Shown here in pieces: positions 9,504 through 19,126 of a stretch of DNA of 64,000 bases. The position numbers were made by a program, and so were the translations under genes. Every line of letters begins with the position of its first letter. Positions within the stretch are counted from its first letter, which is position 1. The DNA is from Bacteroides bouchesdurhonensis. GTDB taxonomy: Bacteria > Bacteroidota > Bacteroidia > Bacteroidales > Bacteroidaceae. Below the pieces are notes generated by a model. It was not told the DNA's origin, did no database searches, and worked only from the letters and a program-made list of their open reading frames with translations. Location: contig NZ_LT707006.1 of the NCBI RefSeq assembly GCF_900155865.1, forward strand, positions 4,008,577 through 4,072,576, in the 5' to 3' direction.

Positions 9504-10790
9504 ATGAGAATAATCATCCTGACTCTGCTTTTATTTTTTTGCTGCACATCGAATATTGCAGCTCAAGATGATTACCTCGTCTCCACTTCTGCCAATCAAG
9601 ATATTTCAATCAGTGAAGAAGAACAGTTCATAAAACAAAACTTTCCCATGCAATTCTTATGCAAATGGACTCCCGGAATAAAATTCATGTTCAATCCTTC
9701 CGGACATGATCAATTTCTCCCTATCCTTTCATTTTGCGAAAATGAGAAAGAAGTAGAGAGCACAACGCTTAAACATAAAATACTCACGTTTGTAGGTACT
9801 GAAGAAATATCTAAGGAATTATCAATCGGAACAAACTATTCTACGCGTTTTCTTTTTGAATGTGAAGGGAAAAAGTATTATTACGAATTTAAGAATATAA
9901 GATTAGATGAAATTTGCGAGAAAAATCCACGTGCTTGCATCAATGGATTGGTATATTTACAAGATGTGGATACAGCAAAAGAATTGCTAATAGGAAGAAA
10001 AGTATACATACAGTCTGAGAGTGCTCGTATAGATGATACAAACAATTACTCAGGTTATCAAGATATCGCTATTCCTACCAATTTGGAAGCAACAATTACT
10101 GCTATTGGAGTCGGCAATCAGACATGCCCTGTCAAAATCATTTTTAAAGACAATCAAGATCACTCTTTCTATCTGGAGCTTGCTCTCTCACGAACAAACT
10201 CTGGGATGGACTTAAACAATTTCCAAGCCGAAAAGAAAATGAAATACTTTTCTAACGCTATCAGTTTTACTAATAAAAGATTAGACAATATAGAAGCATT
10301 GAAAAATAAATATATAGGATTAACCATTTATCCTAAAAAGATGCTGGAAGCCCAGCGAATCACCTTTCATGAAGACAGTCCCACAAAGTCCCGTGTACAT
10401 CTACCCCGATACACGATCTTAAATATAAAGGATATTATTATCTCTTCTGTTCCAAATACACAAGCTGTCTTATCTGTGACTGATAAAAATGGAGCAGTCT
10501 ATGAAATAGAAGTAGATCTCAAATATGACATAATCATCAAAAACGATAATTATATTGAAGACCTTTTCGGATTTGGAAATATCCATCAAAAATATTCGGG
10601 TATAACCGAAGAACACTGGGAAATCATTTCAAAAGGAGACCTGAAAGAAGGAATGAGTACAGAAGAATGCCGTTTATCCATAGGCAATCCAATAGAAATA
10701 CGATTGAAAAAAGATACTCGTTTCGAGACCTGGTTTTATAATGGTAGGACCCTGGAGTTTGAAAACGGCACCTTACAACGTTTCAAATAA
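9504..10790 (+). CDS. Exported protein of unknown function with BamE-like tail
   Basis: 428 residues with a clear signal peptide (MRIIILTLLLFFCCTSNIAA, cleavage after AAQ). The body is polar and beta-rich with no family I recognise. The last 60 residues (GDLKEGMSTEECRLSIGNP, then FETWFYNGRTLEFENG) resemble the SmpA/OmlA/BamE-type fold, in which a G-M-S/T-E-E-x-R-x-x-x-G-x-P helix precedes a strand pair. This C-terminal similarity is by eye. It is monocistronic and divergent from the META lipoprotein, presumably periplasmic. Confidence 0.6.
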   Translation: MRIIILTLLLFFCCTSNIAAQDDYLVSTSANQDISISEEEQFIKQNFPMQFLCKWTPGIKFMFNPSGHDQFLPILSFCENEKEVESTTLKHKILTFVGTEEISKELSIGTNYSTRFLFECEGKKYYYEFKNIRLDEICEKNPRACINGLVYLQDVDTAKELLIGRKVYIQSESARIDDTNNYSGYQDIAIPTNLEATITAIGVGNQTCPVKIIFKDNQDHSFYLELALSRTNSGMDLNNFQAEKKMKYFSNAISFTNKRLDNIEALKNKYIGLTIYPKKMLEAQRITFHEDSPTKSRVHLPRYTILNIKDIIISSVPNTQAVLSVTDKNGAVYEIEVDLKYDIIIKNDNYIEDLFGFGNIHQKYSGITEEHWEIISKGDLKEGMSTEECRLSIGNPIEIRLKKDTRFETWFYNGRTLEFENGTLQRFK

Positions 10791-10829
10791 AAAGAAGTGC
10801 CTACGAATGATTATCTGAAAATAATCCCG

Positions 10830-10837
10830 TATATTTG
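10830..10837 (+). promoter_or_regulatory. Predicted -7 box for the dehydrogenase/bcp/recA run
   Basis: TATATTTG matches TAnnTTTG, 48 bp before the ATG. Confidence 0.5.
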
Positions 10838-10885
10838 CTCCATCAACAAATCTTAATTCTTAAATTTTAATTCTTAATTAAAGAA

Positions 10886-12079
10886 ATGGGTAGAGTTCTT
10901 ATTATTGGTGCAGGTGGTGTTGGCACTGTCGTAGCACACAAAGTGGCACAAAATGCCGATGTATTTACAGACATCATGATTGCCAGTCGCACAAAGGAAA
11001 AATGTGACAAAATCGTTGATGCAATAGGCAACCCCAATATAAAAACAGCGAAAGTCGATGCAGATAATGTAGATGAATTAGTCGCTCTTTTCAACAATTT
11101 CAAACCGGAAATAGTTATCAACGTTGCTCTTCCTTATCAAGATTTGACCATCATGGAAGCATGTTTGAAAGCAGGAGTAAACTATCTCGATACGGCTAAT
11201 TATGAACCAAAAGATGAAGCTCATTTTGAATATAGCTGGCAATGGGCTTACCAAAACCGTTTCAAAGAAGCCGGACTGACTGCTATCCTCGGTTGCGGAT
11301 TCGATCCGGGAGTAAGTGGTATTTATACGGCCTATGCTGCCAAACATTATTTTGATGAAATTCAATATCTGGATATTGTGGATTGCAATGCAGGAAATCA
11401 TCATAAAGCTTTTGCTACTAATTTCAATCCAGAAATCAACATTCGCGAAATTACTCAGAACGGACGTTATTATGAAAATGGGAAATGGATAACGACGGGT
11501 CCGTTGGAAATTCATAAAGACTTGACATATCCTAACATCGGACCACGTGACTCTTATCTTCTTTACCACGAAGAATTAGAATCACTGGTTAAGAACTTCC
11601 CGACTATTAAGCGTGCCCGTTTCTGGATGACTTTCGGACAGGAATACCTGACCCACTTACGTGTTATCCAGAATATCGGTATGGCTCGTATCGACGAGGT
11701 AGAATATAACGGTACTAAAATTGTGCCTCTTCAATTCTTAAAAGCCGTATTACCAAATCCGCAAGACTTAGGAGAGAATTACGAAGGCGAAACTTCCATT
11801 GGTTGCCGTATCCGCGGTATTAAAGATGGAAAAGAACGCACCTACTATGTTTATAACAATTGTAGCCACCAAGAAGCATACAAAGAAACAGGTATGCAGG
11901 GAGTAAGTTATACCACTGGTGTTCCGGCAATGATCGGAGCAATGATGTTCTTAAAAGGAGAATGGAAGTGCCCTGGAGTAAACAATGTAGAAGAATTCAA
12001 TCCGGATCCTTTCATGGAGCAGCTTAATAAACAGGGATTGCCATGGCATGAGGTATTCGACAAAGATCTGGAACTATAA
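10886..12079 (+). CDS. Carboxynorspermidine dehydrogenase-like (saccharopine dehydrogenase family)
   Basis: 397 residues. The N-terminal Rossmann motif LIIGAGGVGTVVAHK binds NAD(P)H; the central part has GCGFDPGVSGIYTAYA and the C-terminal domain is typical of the saccharopine dehydrogenase/carboxynorspermidine dehydrogenase group. In Bacteroides, family members condense a diamine with aspartate semialdehyde to carboxy(nor)spermidine, the first step of the alternative spermidine pathway. The decarboxylase partner is not in this window. It is followed by bcp and recA on the same strand. The family call is firm; the exact substrate is inferred. Confidence 0.8.
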   Translation: MGRVLIIGAGGVGTVVAHKVAQNADVFTDIMIASRTKEKCDKIVDAIGNPNIKTAKVDADNVDELVALFNNFKPEIVINVALPYQDLTIMEACLKAGVNYLDTANYEPKDEAHFEYSWQWAYQNRFKEAGLTAILGCGFDPGVSGIYTAYAAKHYFDEIQYLDIVDCNAGNHHKAFATNFNPEINIREITQNGRYYENGKWITTGPLEIHKDLTYPNIGPRDSYLLYHEELESLVKNFPTIKRARFWMTFGQEYLTHLRVIQNIGMARIDEVEYNGTKIVPLQFLKAVLPNPQDLGENYEGETSIGCRIRGIKDGKERTYYVYNNCSHQEAYKETGMQGVSYTTGVPAMIGAMMFLKGEWKCPGVNNVEEFNPDPFMEQLNKQGLPWHEVFDKDLEL

Positions 12080-12153
12080 TAATAAAAAACTAAAAATGAA
12101 GAATAATTAATTGCGTTACACGATTTTATTTTTCATTTCTAATTATTTAAAAT

Positions 12154-12606
12154 ATGAATATAGGAGATAAAGCACCTGAAATCCTTGGTACCGATGAAAA
12201 AGGTGAAGAGATTCGTTTAAGTGCTTATAAAGGTAAAAAAATTGTATTGTATTTCTATCCGAAAGACAATACATCAGGTTGTACGGCTCAAGCTTGCAGT
12301 CTTCGCGACAATTATGCAGAATTGCGTAAGGCAGGTTATGAAGTGATCGGTGTGAGCGTAGACAATGCAAAATCGCACCAGAAATTTATTGAGAAAAATA
12401 ATCTTCCTTTCACTCTGATAGCTGACATTGATAAGAAGTTGGTAGAAGAATTCGGTGTATGGGGAGAGAAGAAACTATACGGGCGTAGCTATATGGGAAC
12501 CTTCCGTACTACTTTTCTCATTAATGAAGAAGGAATTATAGAACGGATTATCACTCCTAAAGAAGTGAAAACTAAAGAACATGCCGCACAGATATTAAAT
12601 CAATAA
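12154..12606 (+). CDS. bcp: Thioredoxin-dependent thiol peroxidase (Bcp/PrxQ)
   Basis: 150 residues, the usual Bcp length. Peroxiredoxin fold with the peroxidatic cysteine in the motif YFYPKDNTSGCTAQACSLRD; the resolving cysteine five residues later (CTAQAC) is the PrxQ pattern. It reduces hydroperoxides in the cytoplasm using thioredoxin. It is encoded 28 bp upstream of recA and 74 bp downstream of the dehydrogenase, so co-transcription is possible. Confidence 0.95.
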   Translation: MNIGDKAPEILGTDEKGEEIRLSAYKGKKIVLYFYPKDNTSGCTAQACSLRDNYAELRKAGYEVIGVSVDNAKSHQKFIEKNNLPFTLIADIDKKLVEEFGVWGEKKLYGRSYMGTFRTTFLINEEGIIERIITPKEVKTKEHAAQILNQ

Positions 12607-12634
12607 AATCCATCTAACTATATAATAATAAGGT

Positions 12635-13669
12635 ATGGCAAAAAAAGACGAACTTAATTTTGAAACAGATAATAAAATGGCATCAAGCGAAAAACTAAAA
12701 GCCTTACAAGCCGCCATGGAAAAGATAGAGAAAAACTTCGGTAAAGGCTCTATCATGAAAATGGGTGATGAAAGCGTTGAACAAGTCGAAGTAATCCCTA
12801 CCGGTTCCATCGCCCTAAACGTGGCACTTGGCGTAGGAGGATACCCTAGAGGTAGAATCATCGAAATCTATGGACCGGAGTCATCCGGTAAAACGACATT
12901 GGCCATTCACGCCATTGCCGAAGCACAAAAAGCCGGTGGTATAGCTGCCTTTATTGATGCAGAACATGCCTTCGACCGTTTCTATGCTGCCAAACTAGGT
13001 GTAGATATCGATAACTTATGGATCTCACAACCGGACAACGGAGAACAGGCATTAGAAATTGCCGAACAGCTAATCCGTTCATCTGCTATTGATATCATCG
13101 TAATAGACTCCGTAGCCGCCTTGACTCCGAAATCGGAAATCGAAGGAGATATGGGAGATAATAAAGTAGGTTTGCAGGCACGTTTAATGTCACAGGCATT
13201 ACGTAAATTGACTGCTGCTGTCAGCAAGACGCGTACCACTTGTATTTTCATCAACCAGCTTCGTGAGAAAATCGGCGTAATGTTCGGTAATCCGGAAACT
13301 ACAACAGGAGGTAATGCATTGAAATTTTATGCTTCCGTACGTCTTGATATTCGTGGTAGCCAACCGATCAAAGATGGCGAAGAAATCCTTGGAAAACTAA
13401 CTAAAGTAAAAGTTGTGAAAAACAAGGTGGCTCCTCCATTCCGTAAAGCAGAATTCGACATCATGTTCGGTGAAGGTATCTCCCACTCAGGAGAAATAGT
13501 AGATCTAGGAGCTGAATTGGGAATCATCAAGAAAAGCGGTTCATGGTATAGCTATAACGATACCAAGTTAGGACAAGGACGTGATGCAGCCAAACAATGT
13601 ATCGCAGATAATCCGGAACTAGCAGAAGAACTGGAAAAGTTGATTTTCGAAGCACTGAAACATAAATAA
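12635..13669 (+). CDS. recA: Recombinase RecA
   Basis: 344 residues, full length. The ATP-binding core has Walker A GPESSGKTT (about 82-90), Walker B IDIIVIDSVAAL and the loop segment EIEGDMGDNKVGLQARLMSQ; the C-terminal domain is intact. It forms filaments on single-stranded DNA, drives strand exchange, and in most bacteria promotes LexA cleavage. It is preceded closely by bcp and followed by a strong terminator. No SOS-box-like sequence was identified. Confidence 0.99.
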   Translation: MAKKDELNFETDNKMASSEKLKALQAAMEKIEKNFGKGSIMKMGDESVEQVEVIPTGSIALNVALGVGGYPRGRIIEIYGPESSGKTTLAIHAIAEAQKAGGIAAFIDAEHAFDRFYAAKLGVDIDNLWISQPDNGEQALEIAEQLIRSSAIDIIVIDSVAALTPKSEIEGDMGDNKVGLQARLMSQALRKLTAAVSKTRTTCIFINQLREKIGVMFGNPETTTGGNALKFYASVRLDIRGSQPIKDGEEILGKLTKVKVVKNKVAPPFRKAEFDIMFGEGISHSGEIVDLGAELGIIKKSGSWYSYNDTKLGQGRDAAKQCIADNPELAEELEKLIFEALKHK

Positions 13670-13705
13670 TCGATTACCGATTTTGAGTAAGAAAACTTCA
13701 TTCAC

Positions 13706-13745
13706 AGGCTGTCTCTCGCTTTTATTTTAAGAGGCAGCCTTTCTT
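13706..13745 (+). terminator. Terminator of recA
   Basis: AGGCTGTCTC / GAGGCAGCCT stem (13706-13715 / 13731-13740, one G-T pair) followed by TTCTTT. Confidence 0.8.
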
Positions 13746-14175
13746 TATGCTCTTTGAGTATCTTTTTCCCTCCCCCAAAAATATTTCTCTTTTAGCCTTT
13801 TCCATGTTTCTACTCATTATCCCAACTATATTCCAGGCTAAAAACATCTTCATTTTTTAATAATGACATTCAAGGAAATAAACATAAAAGAACAACAGAG
13901 CCAATATGGTCAAACAGATAAAGCAATTAGTATAGTCATAATCTACAACTAAAACAGAATTTTCCCAAAAAGGATGTATCAAATAACTACTAAATAATTT
14001 ATTGATAGATATTACCCATACTTTTTGAAAGATTATACCCTATCAAGATCTATTAAAAGCTCTATACTTGCAGCGGAAAAACTATTAACAATGGTATTTT
14101 TGAACTTATAGAAAAAATATCACTGAAATTAGTTTGTACCCAAAAGAACTATATAACCGTCATTTAAATTATTAT
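13746..14175. other. Gene-free AT-rich spacer upstream of the disrupted regulator
   Basis: No open frame or RNA gene recognised. It probably holds the promoter of the split regulator gene: TATACTTG near 14061 is one mismatch from TAnnTTTG. Confidence 0.4.
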
Positions 14176-14322
14176 ATGAGACCTATGAATATGTTTTTAT
14201 TATTTATCGTTGGATTTTTATATCCACATCAAACAATTTCTTCTTATAAAAATTCCCCCTATCAATTAGAAGATAACAGTCATTTCAATTATTCAACATC
14301 CTTCGCACAACAATCAAAATTC

Positions 14323-14331
14323 GTCTCACCC
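14323..14331. repeat. Left target-site duplication of IS copy 1
   Basis: GTCTCACCC, repeated exactly at 15865-15873. Confidence 0.95.
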
Positions 14332-15864
14332 CACGGCTTTTTCATTTAAGTTTTGATTTAGGGGTACAATCCCCCTACCCATGCCAGTGCGGCATGGGCG
14401 GGTATCCCGTTGTTGGTAATCAATGCGTTACGAATATGTCAAATCTGAATTTTTCTCATTTTTGAGCCAAAAAATGCAACACGTTAGTGAAGCTTACCGA
14501 TAGTTCCCTTATTATCTCAGCTGTACCCTTTTGCTTATCTGATATTTTTTTCCTTCTGTTCTTCCAAACGGCAATCAATGCCAACACCATCCTTTGAATT
14601 GTGTCCAGATTCCTGGCCGCCCGTTCAGCCTTACGCTTTATGCTGTCCTGCCGGAGATTGCGGTCAAGATCCCAGTGCATGCTTTCAATAGCCCAATGCT
14701 GTTTGGTTATCTGACTAAGCCGCTCTGCACTGCTATCCAGGCTTGAAATGTAGAGTCGCTGTTCAGATGTACTCCTGCCATCGGACTTTTTTTCGGTAGA
14801 TGTGACTATTTCTATAACTGTCAAATTGCCATTCCATTTTTCCCTGTCCACAATAAGTTCTTCCCCACGGTATATACGGCATATCCTTGACTCAATCCTG
14901 CCGTGTTCCAAGTATGGACCTTCCTTGTAGACATCAGTCGGGGTGGCGGTCTTTATAGAATCTTCAAGTCCATAGCGCAAAGATCTTTGATTCGCCTTGA
15001 GTTCGATCACGAAGTCTGCTCCTTTATCTCTAATCTTGTCTATTATTACCTTTTGGAATGACATGGCGTCTGCTGTGACTACACATCCTGACACGTCTAG
15101 TTTGTCCAATAACCGGGGCACGGATTTGATTTCATTACTTTTCTCCTTGCAAATATCAGTAGCCAAAGTAAGGCCCGAACCAAGTGAGTAGGCAGAGACG
15201 ATATCAGGGTTACGTCCGTTGTCGTACAAGGTACCCCGCATGGCCTTGCCATCAATACAAATGATATCAGTTGCCGTAGTGGATATTTCCTTGCGGAAAA
15301 CATCTGCAAAAGCAGACATGCGCTCAGCCATCTTTTCATCGTCTATGCTTTGAAACACACGGCAAAGCGTAGCTGCTGAGGGTAGCCCATACGGGAATAG
15401 CCCTTTCCCCTGCAGGCGTTTTAAGTGATGTTTGCCAAATTGAAGTATTTCAGCCCTGGTAATACACTTGCTGAGTCTCCCCAATATGACAAGCATGAGT
15501 ATGTCTTCAAGTTTGTGCTTGAAGTTTCCCCTGCTTGTTCTGCGGTATTCAGGGACTGAGGATACAAATTTTCTCAAATGAGTCAGGATGCTGCCACGAA
15601 GACAGTCAAGGTGTTTCTTCTTTAGTAGTATTATGCGTAAAAAGTTGTATATCAGGGAAATAAATCGTATTTTTGCTGTCGCAAAAACAAAGGCGGAAGA
15701 CAATAGAAACATCATACCACTATTGAATTCCGCCTATAAAAAAATAAAAATGAACGATAAGAAGAAACACCTAAGGCGGTGCTTCAGCATCGCTGCGCAC
15801 GAATATAAGGATTTTTATTACAACAACAAGCGATGAACAATATTTCTTAAATGAAAAAGCCGTG
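14332..15864 (-). mobile_element. ISAs1-family insertion sequence, copy 1 (1533 bp)
   Basis: Bounded by perfect inverted ends CACGGCTTTTTCATTTAAG and its reverse complement, and by a 9-bp duplication GTCTCACCC. It carries one DDE transposase on the minus strand. A GC-rich hairpin-like stretch (CATGCCAGTGCGGCATGGGC, near 14380) lies inside the left end. A second copy of identical length sits at 61295-62827 in the opposite orientation. Confidence 0.95.
14456..15715 (-). CDS. ISAs1-family (H-repeat) transposase
   Basis: Up to 419 residues. The core matches the ISAs1/H-repeat-associated DDE family: an N-terminal helical DDE-associated domain (LTHLRKFVSSVPEYRR, KLEDILMLVILGRLS), then the catalytic core with ICIDGKAMRGT, VVTADAMSFQK and the C-terminal HWAIESMHWDLDRNLRQD. 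The most upstream ATG gives an atypical hydrophobic N terminus; family members usually begin near LTHLRKFV, so translation may start later at a non-ATG codon. It differs at about five residues from the copy at 61444, so neither is a fresh duplicate of the other. Confidence 0.9.
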   Translation of the reverse strand: MMFLLSSAFVFATAKIRFISLIYNFLRIILLKKKHLDCLRGSILTHLRKFVSSVPEYRRTSRGNFKHKLEDILMLVILGRLSKCITRAEILQFGKHHLKRLQGKGLFPYGLPSAATLCRVFQSIDDEKMAERMSAFADVFRKEISTTATDIICIDGKAMRGTLYDNGRNPDIVSAYSLGSGLTLATDICKEKSNEIKSVPRLLDKLDVSGCVVTADAMSFQKVIIDKIRDKGADFVIELKANQRSLRYGLEDSIKTATPTDVYKEGPYLEHGRIESRICRIYRGEELIVDREKWNGNLTVIEIVTSTEKKSDGRSTSEQRLYISSLDSSAERLSQITKQHWAIESMHWDLDRNLRQDSIKRKAERAARNLDTIQRMVLALIAVWKNRRKKISDKQKGTAEIIRELSVSFTNVLHFLAQK

Positions 15865-15873
15865 GTCTCACCC
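15865..15873. repeat. Right target-site duplication of IS copy 1
   Basis: GTCTCACCC, matching 14323-14331. Confidence 0.95.
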
Positions 15874-17536
15874 CCATTATTATGGCAAGCTTCTTGGTCC
15901 TACTCTTTGGAAGGAATAACCATTGGTCTATTGATATCTCTGATGGCCCGCCACAGAATGCTTCATAACAAAAGGTTATTTTCTAACGAGAAATTAGAAA
16001 TCGTATTGTATCTTATTCAAAGAACTCAAACTCCACTATCATTAATACAAAGGTTATTGGAAGATATAGATTCCAACGAACTGCCTGAAGCTACGTCGAA
16101 GAAAATGAAGAAGATACTCAGATACACTAATCATGTAATCAACTGTCATCAGAATATTATTACATTGGATAAGATAAAGGGAAAAATATACCCTGACACT
16201 TCAAATAATGAGTCTGATCTATCTACCTTTATAAACACTGTCACTAATCAATGCCGTATTTATGCCAATGCACGTCAAATAGAATTTAGGATAATCAAAG
16301 ACTTTAACTGTATAAAATGCCAGATTAATGAAACAGTCATGAATGCAGCTTTGCAATGCCTTTTAAACAAAATAATTGATGTAACTCCTTGTAATGGTTG
16401 CATTGAAATAACAGTATCACAGCTAAAAGATTACTGGAATATGAAAATAACGAATTATGCACATAATGAGCTTGATAATAGAAATACAAATTCATTAAAT
16501 TCTGTACCAATGCCTGTATATTGTTGTGGTAGCCTACGAAGTATCAAAAAGATAGTTCATCTACATGGTGGAAAATTAAGTGGCAATAAACATGGAAAAG
16601 CAATCTGTTTTCAGATTCAAATCCCAATACATTGTCCTTGCAAAATAAAGAAATACATGGTAACAGAAAAGTCGGAAACGGGAAACAATGGAGCAATTTA
16701 TCCAACTAATACAAACTCGTCAAAACAAATAAAATTAATCCATAAAGCTAGTAAATTACCACATATTTTATTGGTGATGTCGGATAAAGAATTTAGTGAT
16801 TATTTATGCGAAGCACTTACAACCTTTTATCAAGTAACTCTTTTGGAAGAGCCCGATAAAGTATATTCTTTTGCTTGCCAGAAAGGACCCGACACAATTA
16901 TTATAGATGAGATAATCAATGGTACTTACGGAAATGATCTCTGTATCCAAATAAAATCCAATACTGAGATGTCCGATACTCCTATTATTTTATTACTCAA
17001 CAAGAACATTCGTGAAAACTATCTCACATATATTAATAGTGGAGCAGATCGATTAGAACCGCGTACAGTAAGTATTTATGCACTTCAGGCTGACATTCAA
17101 ATTTTAATAAAGAAGCGAATTGCACAACAAAACAAAATCAAAAAGCTACTATCAGACACCACTTTAATCAATCATCCTGAAGATGATATTAAAGACGATG
17201 AAAATGCTCTATTCCTAAAAAAGGTGGAAATGCTCCTTGAAAAAAATCTTTCTACTGAAAAATATAACGTAGATATACTAGGTTTGGACATGGGTATGAG
17301 CCGTACCGGATTTTATAATAAAATGAAAGAAATTACCGGGAAACCACCTGCAAACTATATGCTAACTTATAAGATGGCAAAAGCAAGAGCTTACTTATTG
17401 GAACAAACCTATAGTATTGGAGAAATTTCGACTATGTTAGGTTATTGTGATGCAAAATATTTCAGTAAAAAGTTCAAAGATTTCTACCATGTTTCTCCTA
17501 CAAGGCTTCTCAAAAATACATTAGGGTAAAAATAAC

Positions 17537-17580
17537 AAATAAGAGGTCATTCCTGTAATCTCAGAATGATCTCTTATTTT
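17537..17580. terminator. Bidirectional terminator between regulator and yeiH-type gene
   Basis: AAATAAGAGgTCATTC / GAATGATCTCTTATTT stem with a T-run on both strands. Confidence 0.8.
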
Positions 17581-17595
17581 ATAAATTATAAACTC

Positions 17596-18588
17596 TTATA
17601 CAAAATAAATATATGCAAGTGTACTTAGACTGATTACAATCCACAACAATATTCCTTGTATAAGTGGCTTGATACCAACAGCTTTCAGTACATCCAAAGA
17701 AAGCGAAGCACCAATAAAAAACATGGTAATCGTTAATGTCTTACGGGCAATTCCATTGATAGCAGCCCCCAATTCTGGAACACCATTCAATAAATAAGTA
17801 TTCACTACCATAGCCAAAATAAAAAAGAAGATAAACCATGGAATACTAATTTTCTGGCCTTTACTTTTAAAGATAAAAGAAGTAGCAAACGCCATTGGAA
17901 TAATCCAAAGAGCACGAGTCAATTTAATAGTAGTAGCTACCTTCAATGCTTCTTCACCATAAGCAGCTCCTGCACCTACTACGGAACTAGTATCATGTAT
18001 AGCTATTGCCGCCCAAGTGCCAAACTGATGTTCAGTCATATTTAATGCATGACCAATTGCCGGGAAAATAAAAAGTGCAATCGCATTCAGAATAAAAATA
18101 GTACCTAATGCAACTGACATTTCACTATCTTTTGCTCTCAATACAGGCCCCACTGCTGCAATGGCACTTCCACCACAAATAGCGGTTCCCGAACTAATCA
18201 GATATGATGTGTTCCGATCTATTTTGAAAAGCTTACGTCCTATAAACCATCCAATTACTAATGTACCAACCACAGATATAACCGTAAATTCCATTCCCTC
18301 TTTACCAGAAGCCAAAGCAGAATGGAGATTCATTCCAAATCCTAATCCAACTACAGAGTATTGCAATAGATATTTAGAAGTCTTCTTATTAAATTTCGGA
18401 TGAGCCTGTCCGCAAGTCAATGCAAATATAAGTCCAAGGAACAAAGCAACCGGAGGAGTTACCCATGCCGACCATGCCTGCAAACCTGAAATATAATCTA
18501 AAAACAGGAAAAAAGTTAAACTGGAAAGCAGAACAACATAAATCATCTTATTTTTTGCCTGCAATGTTTTTGTAGCCGTTGAAATCAT
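17596..18588 (-). CDS. YeiH/UPF0324 family putative sulfate/sulfite exporter
   Basis: 330 residues, hydrophobic throughout, with about ten membrane segments. The signature GTAICGGSAIAAVGPV (about 133-148) and IHDTSSVVGAGAAYG (about 192-206) are typical of the YeiH family (PF03601). Transport of sulfur oxyanions is proposed for relatives, not shown here. In enterobacteria yeiH neighbours the LysR gene yeiE; here a LysR gene lies one gene away, so a regulatory link is plausible. The inner-membrane location is certain, the substrate is not. Confidence 0.88.
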   Translation of the reverse strand: MISTATKTLQAKNKMIYVVLLSSLTFFLFLDYISGLQAWSAWVTPPVALFLGLIFALTCGQAHPKFNKKTSKYLLQYSVVGLGFGMNLHSALASGKEGMEFTVISVVGTLVIGWFIGRKLFKIDRNTSYLISSGTAICGGSAIAAVGPVLRAKDSEMSVALGTIFILNAIALFIFPAIGHALNMTEHQFGTWAAIAIHDTSSVVGAGAAYGEEALKVATTIKLTRALWIIPMAFATSFIFKSKGQKISIPWFIFFFILAMVVNTYLLNGVPELGAAINGIARKTLTITMFFIGASLSLDVLKAVGIKPLIQGILLWIVISLSTLAYIYFV

Positions 18589-18617
18589 ATTTTTATCTTT
18601 AATTTATTTTCCGGGTG

Positions 18618-18625
18618 CAAAGGTA
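18618..18625 (-). promoter_or_regulatory. Predicted -7 box for the YeiH-type gene
   Basis: TACCTTTG on the minus strand, 30 bp before the start codon. Confidence 0.55.
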
Positions 18626-18700
18626 TGGTAAATGATTCAAACCGGCTAATCGTTTCTATTTATACATTATAACTTTTAGTTATCGAGTCGATTTCTTTAG

Positions 18701-19075
18701 TTACGATTCAACGATATCCTTACCAAAAGGTGTCAATGCTAACGCTGCCAACTTAAAGTGTTGCAAACCAAAAGGAATACCAATAATAGTAATACACAAT
18801 ATTGCCCCAAAAGCCAAGTGTGAAAGACAAATCCAGATACCCCCAAAAAATATCCATAAAATATTCATCAGTATATAAAGACATCCCCCCGAACGTGCTC
18901 CACTCCTTACCTCTTTACCAAAAGGCCATAATGCAAGTCCTGCCAACTTCAGTGTTTGTATGCCGAAAGGGATACCAATAATGGTAAACATCATCAATAA
19001 ACTTGCAATAAGATATTCTATTGCAGTAAATATGCCACCGAGCAGTAGCCACAAGATATTCATTAAACAACCCAT
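18701..19075 (-). CDS. YccF-family (DUF307) inner membrane protein
   Basis: 124 residues consisting of two similar YccF halves: each has a membrane helix rich in Ile/Leu and the repeated tail TIIGIPFG(I/L)Q with KLAxLAL(W/T)PFGK (about 31-54 and about 96-121). YccF proteins are small integral membrane proteins of unknown function. It lies between the YeiH-type exporter and the LysR regulator, all on the minus strand with about 50-110 bp spacing. Confidence 0.9.
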   Translation of the reverse strand: MGCLMNILWLLLGGIFTAIEYLIASLLMMFTIIGIPFGIQTLKLAGLALWPFGKEVRSGARSGGCLYILMNILWIFFGGIWICLSHLAFGAILCITIIGIPFGLQHFKLAALALTPFGKDIVES

Positions 19076-19126
19076 ATATTTTCTTATTTTTTAAAAGTTA
19101 TATTCACCAAAGGATGTGTAAACAAA

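Larger units (their letters stand above)
14176..17529 (+). pseudogene. Hybrid regulator (pseudo-kinase + receiver + AraC HTH) split by an ISAs1-type element
   Basis: Two parts of one gene in the same frame: 14176-14331 (start MRPMNMFLLFIVGFL, ending FVSP) and 15874-17529 (continuing PLLWQASWSYSLEG). Precise removal of the element and one 9-bp duplicate restores a frame of about 603 residues. The product would have an N-terminal hydrophobic segment, a second membrane segment (SYSLEGITIGLLISLM), and a kinase-like region in which the phosphorylated His is lost (YLIQRTQTPLSLIQ in place of SHELRTPL). Then come a receiver domain with Asp in TIIIDEIING and a C-terminal AraC HTH (RTGFYNKMKEITGKPPANYM). 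The C-terminal 555 codons (15862-17529) remain open and could be expressed from a GTG or an outward IS signal. Confidence 0.85.

Noticed and set aside
15588..15836. 82-residue frame opposite the transposase N terminus (also at 61323-61571)
   Set aside because: It is conserved only because the IS copies are nearly identical; Lys/Arg-rich shadow without domain.
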